A stretch of 64,000 nucleotides of DNA from Tabrizicola sp. TH137 (GTDB taxonomy: Bacteria > Pseudomonadota > Alphaproteobacteria > Rhodobacterales > Rhodobacteraceae). This document shows positions 58,100 through 64,000 of this stretch, one piece after another. Location: the NCBI RefSeq assembly GCF_002855575.1, contig NZ_PKRQ01000004.1:1-64000 (forward strand), read 5' to 3'. Position 1 is the stretch's first letter, and every line of letters starts with the position of its first letter. The position numbers were made by a program, and so were the translations under genes. The notes beneath the pieces were generated by a model, which did no database searches, was not told the DNA's origin, and was given only the letters and a program-made list of their open reading frames with translations.

Positions 58100-59592
58100 T
58101 TCTTCTTCATCAGCCCCGACAGGCCCGACGGCAGGCTCATCCCGCGCGGCATGCCGGGAAAGCCCCCGCCCTGCCCCAGCCCCTGCTTCATGCCGCGTGC
58201 GGCCTCTTCCAACTGCTCGGGCGTCATCTTCGACGGGTCGGGCATCCCGCCCTTGCCCAGCATCTGGCGCATGGCCTGCTTCATCATGCCGCCCTTGCCC
58301 ATCTTCTTCATCATCTCGGCCATCTGCTTGTGCTGCTTCAAGAGACGGTTCAGATCGGCCACCTCCAGCCCGGCCCCCGCCGCGATCCGCTTCTTCCGGC
58401 TCGCCTGCAACAGGTCGGGGTTCGCGCGTTCCTTCTTCGTCATCGACTGGATCAGCGCGATCTGCCGCTTCAGCATCTTGTCATCCAGCCCCGCCTCGGC
58501 CGCGGCGGCCTGCATCTTGCCCATGCCCGGCAGCATGCCCATCAGGCCCTGCATGCCGCCCATCTTGACCATCTGCTCAAGCTGCATCTTCAGGTCGTTC
58601 ATGTTGAACAGACCCTTGGCAAAGCGCTTGGCCATCCGCTCGGCCTGCTCGGCCTCGAACGTCTCCTGCGCCTTCTCGACCAGCGCGACGATATCGCCCA
58701 TCCCGAGGATGCGGCCCGCCACACGCTCGGCCTCGAAGGTCTCCAGCGCGTCCATCTTCTCGCCCAGACCGACGAACCGGATGGGCTTGCCCGTGATCGC
58801 CCGCATCGACAGCGCCGCACCGCCGCGCCCGTCGCCATCCATCCGCGTCAGCACGACGCCCGAGATACCCACCTTGCCGTCGAACTCGGTCGCCACATTC
58901 ACCGCGTCCTGCCCCGTCAGGCCATCGACAACCAGCAGCACCTCGCGCGGCTGGGCGATGTCGCGCACCGCCTGCACCTCGTCCATCAGCACTTCGTCGA
59001 TATGCAGACGCCCGGCGGTATCCAGGAACAGCACGTCATAGCCGCCCAGATTGGCCTGCGTCTTGGCGCGCTTGGCGATCTGCACCGCGCTCTCGCCCTT
59101 CACGATGGGCAAGGAATCCACACCGATCTGCGCGCCAAGGATCGCCAACTGCTCCATCGCCGCCGGGCGGTTGGTGTCCAGCGAGGCCAGCAGCACCTTC
59201 TTGCCGTTCCGCTCCTTCAACCGCTTGGCCAGCTTCGCCGTGGTCGTGGTCTTCCCCGACCCCTGCAAACCCACCATCAGCACGCAGGCCGGCGGATTGT
59301 CGATCTTCAGCGCATCGGCAGGCCCCTCGCCCTGCAACACGCGGATCAACTCGTCATGGACGATCTTCACCACCATCTGCCCCGGCGTGACCGACTTCGT
59401 CACCGCCACGCCCGTGGCCTTCTCCTGCACCCTCTTGATGAAGTCCCGCGCGACAGGCAGCGAGACATCCGCCTCCAGAAGCGCCACCCGCACCTCGCGA
59501 AGGGCGGCGACGACATCCGCCTCGCTCAGGGCGCCCGCCTTGGTCAGACGGTCGAAAACGCCACCAAGACGTTCTGACAGGCTCTCGAACAT
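58096..59592 (-). CDS. ffh: Signal recognition particle protein Ffh
   Basis: A 498-aa SRP54 GTPase that binds 4.5S RNA and signal sequences. The NG domain has GLQGSGKTTTTAKLAKRL, LDTAGRLHIDEVLMDE and VVLTRMDGDGRGGAAL. The M domain (about 300-460) is Met-rich (MVKMGGMQGLMGMLPGMGKM; MAEMMKKMGKGGMMKQAMR). MFESLSERLGGVFDRLTKAG is a typical start. The Gly/Met-rich tail ends LSGLMKKK. Confidence 0.97.
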   Translation of the reverse strand: MFESLSERLGGVFDRLTKAGALSEADVVAALREVRVALLEADVSLPVARDFIKRVQEKATGVAVTKSVTPGQMVVKIVHDELIRVLQGEGPADALKIDNPPACVLMVGLQGSGKTTTTAKLAKRLKERNGKKVLLASLDTNRPAAMEQLAILGAQIGVDSLPIVKGESAVQIAKRAKTQANLGGYDVLFLDTAGRLHIDEVLMDEVQAVRDIAQPREVLLVVDGLTGQDAVNVATEFDGKVGISGVVLTRMDGDGRGGAALSMRAITGKPIRFVGLGEKMDALETFEAERVAGRILGMGDIVALVEKAQETFEAEQAERMAKRFAKGLFNMNDLKMQLEQMVKMGGMQGLMGMLPGMGKMQAAAAEAGLDDKMLKRQIALIQSMTKKERANPDLLQASRKKRIAAGAGLEVADLNRLLKQHKQMAEMMKKMGKGGMMKQAMRQMLGKGGMPDPSKMTPEQLEEAARGMKQGLGQGGGFPGMPRGMSLPSGLSGLMKKK

Positions 59593-59791
59593 GGCAACCC
59601 TCCGGGTTCGTGGCAAAAGCCGGATATGGGGGTCCGACGGCGGTAATGCACCCGCAAAGGACAACGGCACCCGTGGGCGCAACGCGCTGACGGATGGCGA
59701 TCCCCGCAAATGCGACGGGACCGGAAGCGTCAAGCCTCCGGGGAATTGGCCGCCGCACTACGCCCCTGCGCCCCGCGAGTCAAGCCTCCGC

Positions 59792-59824
59792 CCGCCGATC
59801 CACCGCCGATCCACCGCCGATCCA
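59792..59824. repeat. Tandem 11-bp repeat CCGCCGATCCA x3
   Basis: Three exact copies at 59792, 59803 and 59814 in the region between the divergent ffh and LysR genes. A second duplicated string, GTCAAGCCTCCG, occurs at 59729 and 59779. Confidence 0.8.
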
Positions 59825-59886
59825 CCCTTGCAATCCCCGCACGGTCATCGCCACATGCCGCAAACAGCTTTGCACGGATGCCACAG

Positions 59887-60771
59887 ATGACCATCGACAC
59901 CTGGGACGAAATCCGCACCGCCTATCAGGTCGCCCGCCTCGGCACCGTCTCGGGCGCGGCCGATGTTCTCGGGGTCCACCACGCCACCGTCATCCGCCAT
60001 ATCGACGCGCTGGAAAAACGGCTGGGGACCAAGCTCTTCCAGCGCCACGCCCGCGGCTATACGCCGACCGAGGCAGGGCATGACCTGCTCTCCGTCGCCC
60101 AGACCACCGACGAACAGTTCGCCCAGCTTGCCAGCCGGATCAAGGGCCTCGGCGAAACCGTCGCGGGCGAACTCGTCGTGACCGCCATCGTGGGCCTGTC
60201 GGACCTGCTCATCCCGGTCCTGTCGCGCTTCCAGACCGCCTATCCCGGCATCCTCCTGCGCTTCCTTACCGATACCCGCGTCTTCCGGCTCGATTACGGC
60301 GAGGCGCATATCGCCCTCCGCGCCGGGGCCGCACCGGAAGAACCCGACAACGTGGTCCAACCCCTCGCCCGCATGCGCGCGGGCCTCTACGCCTCCCGCA
60401 GCTATGCCGAGGCGCATGGCCTGCCGCAATCCGAGGCCGATTTCCCCGCCCACCGCTTCATCGGCACCGATGCTGCCGACAGCCGCGCCCCCTTCCACCG
60501 CTGGATGCGCGCCACCGTCCCGCCCGACCGCATCAGCTTCCGCGCCACCGAACCCGCCGCCTTCGAAACCGCCCTGCGCGGCGGCCTCGGCCTCGGCTTC
60601 CTCGCCGCCTACAAGGCGCAGAACGACCCCGACCTGATCGAGGTCATGCCCCCCCGCCCGGAATGGGAGGCCCCGCTCTGGATCGTCACCCATGTCGATC
60701 TGCACCGCACCCGCAAGGTGCAGGCCTTCCTCACCACCCTGAAAGAGGCGGCAAAGGACTGGAACCTGTGA
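59887..60771 (+). CDS. LysR-family transcriptional regulator
   Basis: A 294-aa regulator. The N-terminal HTH is WDEIRTAYQVARLGTVSGAA, DVLGVHHATVIRHIDALEKR and LGTKLFQRHARGYTPTEAG. The C-terminal LysR-substrate domain includes GELVVTAIVGLSDLLIPVL and AHIALRAGAAPEEPDNVVQP. The effector is unknown. An ATG 9 bp upstream is also possible. It lies 7 bp before an EamA transporter gene on the same strand, which it may control. Confidence 0.92.
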   Translation: MTIDTWDEIRTAYQVARLGTVSGAADVLGVHHATVIRHIDALEKRLGTKLFQRHARGYTPTEAGHDLLSVAQTTDEQFAQLASRIKGLGETVAGELVVTAIVGLSDLLIPVLSRFQTAYPGILLRFLTDTRVFRLDYGEAHIALRAGAAPEEPDNVVQPLARMRAGLYASRSYAEAHGLPQSEADFPAHRFIGTDAADSRAPFHRWMRATVPPDRISFRATEPAAFETALRGGLGLGFLAAYKAQNDPDLIEVMPPRPEWEAPLWIVTHVDLHRTRKVQAFLTTLKEAAKDWNL

Positions 60772-60778
60772 CCCGCCC

Positions 60779-61666
60779 ATGCCCCTGACGGAACCGCAGC
60801 GCGGGCATCTCGCCATGCTCGCCTTCTCTGCCCTCGTCGCAGGCTCCTTCAGCCTCGGTGCCATGGCGGCCCCGCTGATCGACCCTCTGGCGCTCACCGT
60901 GCTCCGCTTCCTGCTGGCGGGCAGCCTCGTTGGCGCCGCCGCCTTCGCCACCACCGGCATCCGCCGCAGCGCACTCCAGGCGCCCTGGCGCTACCTCGTC
61001 CTCGGCAGCCTCCTCGCCGCCTATTTCGTCCTGATGTTCCAGGGGCTGAAGACCGCCGAACCCGTCGCCACCGCTGCCGTCTTCACCCTTACCCCGATCA
61101 TGGCCGCAGGCTTCGGCTGGCTTACCCTGCGCCAGCGCCTGACCGCCCGCACGGGCGCGGCCCTCGCCATCGGGGCCATCGGCGCGCTCTGGGTGATCTT
61201 CCGCGCCGATCCCGCCCGCCTCCTCGCCCTCCAGATCGGCACCGGCGAGGCGATCTATTTCGCGGGCTGCGTCGCCCATGCCCTCTATACCCCGCTGGTG
61301 CGCAAGCTGAACCGCGGCGAACCCGCCGTCGTCTTCACCTTCGGCATGATGGTGGCGGGCTGGCTCCTCCTCACCGGGGCAGGCCTGCCCGCGATCCGCG
61401 CCACGGACTGGGCCACCCTGCCCCCGATCGTCTGGATCACGCTCCTCTACACCGCGATCTTCGCCTCTGCGGCAACCTTCGTGCTCATGCAATATGCCAC
61501 CATGCGCCTGCCTGCGGCAAAGGTCATGGCCTATACCTACCTCGTCCCCTCCTGGGTGATCCTGTGGGAAATCGCACTCGGCCGCGCCGCGCCCCCACCC
61601 CTCGTCCTCGGCGGCGTAGCGCTGTCTGTCGCCGCCCTTGCCCTCCTGTTAAAGGACGACGCCTGA
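60779..61666 (+). CDS. EamA/DMT-family transporter
   Basis: A 295-aa permease with about ten TM helices arranged as two EamA repeats. Examples are PLALTVLRFLLAGSLVGAAA, VATAAVFTLTPIMAAGFGWL, TLRQRLTARTGAALAIGAIG and VMAYTYLVPSWVILWEIALG. It is probably an exporter of metabolites or amino acids, but specificity cannot be read from sequence. It is adjacent to a LysR gene, a common arrangement for exporters. Confidence 0.92.
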   Translation: MPLTEPQRGHLAMLAFSALVAGSFSLGAMAAPLIDPLALTVLRFLLAGSLVGAAAFATTGIRRSALQAPWRYLVLGSLLAAYFVLMFQGLKTAEPVATAAVFTLTPIMAAGFGWLTLRQRLTARTGAALAIGAIGALWVIFRADPARLLALQIGTGEAIYFAGCVAHALYTPLVRKLNRGEPAVVFTFGMMVAGWLLLTGAGLPAIRATDWATLPPIVWITLLYTAIFASAATFVLMQYATMRLPAAKVMAYTYLVPSWVILWEIALGRAAPPPLVLGGVALSVAALALLLKDDA

Positions 61667-61800
61667 CGCAGCCGTCGCAGGGGGGCTGTCACCCGGCCCG
61701 ATGGCAGGACCATCGGGCGTTCGGCCCTGCCGCTCTTCCACTGGAAGATCGGCCAGCCGTGCCTCACCCCCCCCTCGTCGCTTCGCTCCTCACCCCCCGA

Positions 61801-61937
61801 GAGTATTTTCTGCCAAGATGAAATCAGCCCCCTTCATCTTGGTCCAAATACTCCGGGGGTTTGGGGGCAGCGCCCCCATCAGCCGAGCCGGACGCGCGGC
61901 ACGCGCGGGAGGCGAGACAAAAGCCTTGCGGGGGCGG
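61801..61937. repeat. Dispersed TTCATCTTGG element, copy D with inverted partner
   Basis: A complete copy runs from TTCATCTTGGTCCAAATAC (61833) to AAAAGCCTTGCGGGGGCGG (about 61937). Its first block is preceded by an inverted copy (GAGTATTTTC...CCAAGATGAA, 61801-61822), so the two heads face each other across 10 bp and form a large imperfect hairpin. It lies in the 296-bp gap between the convergent EamA and aldehyde dehydrogenase genes. No gene is seen in the rest of the gap. Confidence 0.72.
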
Positions 61938-61962
61938 CCTCGGCCGACCCCGCTCCGCCTGA

Positions 61963-63468
61963 TTACCGCAATTCCTCGGGCAGCAACTCCACCGGCATGT
62001 TCTGATAGCTCACCGGCCGCAGCCAGCGCCGGATCGCCATCGTCCCCACGCTCGTCGCCCCGAAATTGGTGGATGCCGGATAGGGCCCGCCATGCACCAT
62101 CGCTTCGCAGACCTCCACCCCGGTCGGAAAGCCATTCGCCAGCACCCGCCCCGCCTTGCGCTCCAGGATCGGCAGCAGCCGCCGCGCCAGATCGGTATCG
62201 CCCGCCTCCATCTGCAAGGTGCAGGTCAACTGCCCTTCCAGCGCCCGCGCCACCGCCAACATCTGATCGACATCCGCCACCCGGACGACCACGCCCAAAG
62301 GCCCGAAGACCTCTTCGCCCAAGGCATGATTGGCCAGCCAATCCGCCCCCGACACCTCGAACAGATAGGGCGTCGCGTTGCGCCGGTCGCAGACGCTCGT
62401 CAGCACCTCGCGCACGCCCGCCGTGGCCGCGATCCGCTCCCGCCCCGCCCGATAAGCCGCCGCGATCCCGTCGGTCAGCATGACCTGCGGCCCCACCGCG
62501 CCCAGCGCCGCCTCCGCCGCCGCGACGAAGGCATCGCCCTCCGCCCCCGCCATCGCCACCACGATGCCCGGATTGGTGCAGAACTGCCCCGCCCCCATCG
62601 TCAGCGACGCGGCCCAGCCCTTGGCAATCGCCTCCCCCCGCGCCGCCAGCGCAGCGGGCAGCAGGAAGACCGGATTCACCGACCCCAATTCGCCATAAAA
62701 GGGGATCGGCACCGCCCGCCGCGCGCAAAGATCGAACAGCGCCCGCCCCCCGGCCAGCGATCCCGTGAATCCCACCGCCGTTACCAGCGGATGCTGCACC
62801 AGGGCCGCGCCCAGCTCCGTCCCCACGCCCTGGATCAGGCTGAACACGCCGGGATGCAGACCGCAGGCCTTCACCGCCGCCTCCACCGCCTGCGCCACGA
62901 TCTCGCCCGTCCCCGGATGCGCCGGATGCCCCTTCACCACCACCGAACAGCCCGCCGCCAGGGCCGAGGCCGTATCCCCCCCCGCGGTCGAGAAGGCGAG
63001 GGGAAAGTTCGACGCCCCGAACACCGCCACCGGCCCCAGCGCCCGCTGCATCATCCGGATGTCCGGGCGCGGCAAGGGCTGACGCTCCGGCAGCGCCGCG
63101 TCATGGCGCAGATCAAGGAAATCCGTGGAGAGGATATGCCGCGCGAACAGCCGCAACTGCCCCGTCGTCCGCCCGCGCTCCCCCTCCAGCCGCGCCGTGG
63201 GCAGGCCCGTCTCCGCCGCCCCCACCGCCGTCAGATCGGCGCCCCGCGCCTCGATCTCGTCGGCGATCCGCTCCAGAAACGCCGCCCGCGCCGCCCGGCT
63301 CAGGCCGGAGTAAGACCAGAACGCCTCCTCCGCCGCCCGCACCGCCCGGTCCACCTCCGCCGCGCCCCCGCTGGCAAAGACCGCCCCCTCGCCCGTCGCA
63401 GGGGCAGAGGTAAAGGTCTCCGCACTCCCCACCCAATCCCCGGCAATCAGATGTTTCCCGCTCAGCAT
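61963..63468 (-). CDS. Aldehyde dehydrogenase, alpha-ketoglutarate semialdehyde type
   Basis: A 501-aa aldehyde dehydrogenase of the KGSADH/2,5-dioxovalerate branch, in pentose/uronate or hydroxyproline degradation. Typical are MLSGKHLIAGDWVGSAETFT, LGPVAVFGASNFPLAFSTAG, VVVKGHPAHPGTGEIVAQAV, the Glu region PFYGELGSVNPVFLLP and the Cys in MGAGQFCTNPGIVV. The end FPTGVEVCEAMVHGGPYPAS also fits. The start at 63468 is taken from the family N-terminus; a much longer upstream frame has no match. Confidence 0.92.
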   Translation of the reverse strand: MLSGKHLIAGDWVGSAETFTSAPATGEGAVFASGGAAEVDRAVRAAEEAFWSYSGLSRAARAAFLERIADEIEARGADLTAVGAAETGLPTARLEGERGRTTGQLRLFARHILSTDFLDLRHDAALPERQPLPRPDIRMMQRALGPVAVFGASNFPLAFSTAGGDTASALAAGCSVVVKGHPAHPGTGEIVAQAVEAAVKACGLHPGVFSLIQGVGTELGAALVQHPLVTAVGFTGSLAGGRALFDLCARRAVPIPFYGELGSVNPVFLLPAALAARGEAIAKGWAASLTMGAGQFCTNPGIVVAMAGAEGDAFVAAAEAALGAVGPQVMLTDGIAAAYRAGRERIAATAGVREVLTSVCDRRNATPYLFEVSGADWLANHALGEEVFGPLGVVVRVADVDQMLAVARALEGQLTCTLQMEAGDTDLARRLLPILERKAGRVLANGFPTGVEVCEAMVHGGPYPASTNFGATSVGTMAIRRWLRPVSYQNMPVELLPEELR

Positions 63469-63735
63469 GACAAATCCCCTCGCGCCCTCTCTTCGCCGCC
63501 GACATGCCAGTTTCCGCACCAAAGGTCGAGGCTGGCCGGAAACAGGGTCGGCGATGCCCGCCCTCGTCCCCGACCGATGGCAGACAGCCCTGGTTCGGCA
63601 CAGTCCGTCCGCCACCATGATCCGGACCCGTCCGATGGGGTCCGCGCCGAACCGCCCATGTCGGCCTATCGGCTGGCAGCGCAAAAGGTGGCATGCTAGC
63701 CTTAACCAACCTTAGCCCCCTGATTGTGACCGCCC
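63469..63735. other. 267-bp divergent intergenic region
   Basis: It lies between the aldehyde dehydrogenase (-) and the glycosyltransferase fragment (+). A stop TGA at 63727-63729 bounds the latter frame. No convincing promoter, RNA gene or repeat is seen. Confidence 0.4.
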
Positions 63736-64000
63736 TTGCCAAGTTCGGAAACCCTGCTGCTGCTGATCCAGGTTCCCCTGCGCAAGAACCCTGAAGGCAC
63801 CCTCCTTATTGAAGCGCAGGCCGCCAATGGCCTCCGCCTCTGGGCGCAGAGCTTCGCGCGCGTCATCGTCATTCTGCCATTCAGCCCGTCTGCGGATGAC
63901 ACCGGTCATGTCCCCGTCTCAGCTCTGGGCGCGGCCGCCGACAGGATCGAATTCGTTCTTCTGCCCCATGTTTCCCGGCCGGGCGCCTTCCTCCGTGCCC
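63736..64000 (+). CDS. Glycosyltransferase N-terminal fragment, cut by window end
   Basis: From a TTG at 63736 the frame stays open to the window edge (88 codons): SETLLLLIQVPLRKNPEGTL, LIEAQAANGLRLWAQSFARV, IVILPFSPSADDTGHVPVSA. This resembles the start of GT-B-fold glycosyltransferases of Rhodobacteraceae, where a similar E-QAANGL-x-W motif forms the N-terminal domain. The start codon is uncertain (an upstream stop at 63727 excludes anything longer). The assignment rests on the first 88 residues only. Confidence 0.6.
   Translation, partial: MPSSETLLLLIQVPLRKNPEGTLLIEAQAANGLRLWAQSFARVIVILPFSPSADDTGHVPVSALGAAADRIEFVLLPHVSRPGAFLRA

Noticed and set aside
63727-64000. Minus-strand frames at the right edge
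   Set aside because: They are antisense to a plus-strand frame with glycosyltransferase-like text and lack any domain themselves.

Overview
The window is dense, very GC-rich bacterial DNA with short intergenic gaps and many 4-bp ATGA overlaps. The gene content points to an alphaproteobacterium, most likely of the Rhodobacteraceae (Rhodobacter/Gemmobacter-like). The evidence is MipZ in place of MinCDE, a split F0 b/b' ATP synthase operon (atpI-B-E-b'-b), a DUF1285 gene near a MoxR/DUF58/DUF4159 cluster, a glycolate oxidase glcDEF operon, a Trp-type MmcQ paralogue, and dispersed repeats of a kind I associate with this family. No rRNA, tRNA, CRISPR array, IS element or phage module was seen.

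Layout. 1-3 kb: an AT-richer DUF4268 gene fragment, then a coupled operon of two small membrane proteins, a catalytically dead dihydroorotase-like protein and PlsY. 3-17 kb: DUF805, gshA-(membrane protein)-rsmE facing ubiA, a giant double-domain OmpA protein, a hydrolase, gabD, a TetR regulator with a clear operator, and two paralogous secreted trypsin-like proteases on either side of an Hsp20 gene. 17-21.5 kb: the glcD-E-(small membrane protein)-F glycolate oxidase operon. 21.6-29 kb: DUF599 and the MoxR-DUF58-DUF4159-vWA/amidotransferase-like membrane cluster. 29.1-31.4 kb: an AT-rich island with an FkbM-like methyltransferase and a GT4 glycosyltransferase. 31.5-38.5 kb: DUF1285, hydroxypyruvate isomerase, a CHCC zinc-finger protein, a GNAT, polA, YdeI-like, an mmcQ-like gene broken by a TAG, and DUF1203. 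38.5-46.7 kb: HIT protein, a GT14-type transferase divergent from a sulfotransferase, adenosine kinase-nth, an Ada-like methyltransferase, an OmpA lipoprotein and a FadR-type GntR regulator. 46.8-49.4 kb: F0 ATP synthase operon. 49.6-52.8 kb: ArsR, malonyl-CoA synthetase, mipZ. 52.9-59.6 kb: a translation/secretion superoperon (ffh, four GNATs, chorismate mutase, rpsP, rimM, trmD, rplS, rpmE). 59.9-64 kb: LysR-EamA, an alpha-ketoglutarate semialdehyde dehydrogenase, and the start of a glycosyltransferase cut by the window edge.

Connections. Glycolate oxidase makes glyoxylate, and hydroxypyruvate isomerase acts in glyoxylate assimilation. A FadR-type regulator 24 kb from glcD carries the same TGGT-N11-ACCA inverted repeat just upstream of its own start as is found in front of glcD. 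I therefore propose that it controls glcDEF and itself. Surface-polysaccharide genes occur at three places (the island, the GT14/sulfotransferase pair and the right edge), which suggests a decorated envelope glycan.

The most unusual structures are: (1) the shared TGGT-N11-ACCA operator; (2) two loci 34 kb apart that carry four GSCACAG units at an exact 12-bp period; (3) a family of about 120-bp elements opening with TTCATCTTGG and ending near AAAGGCTTGCG; (4) clusters of AT-rich perfect hairpins behind genes; (5) a single-base TGG-to-TAG inactivation of an mmcQ-like gene; and (6) four tandem GNAT acetyltransferases translationally coupled to ffh. I found no convincing new defence or toxin system. 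The MoxR cluster and the GNAT array are the least understood conserved gene sets here.
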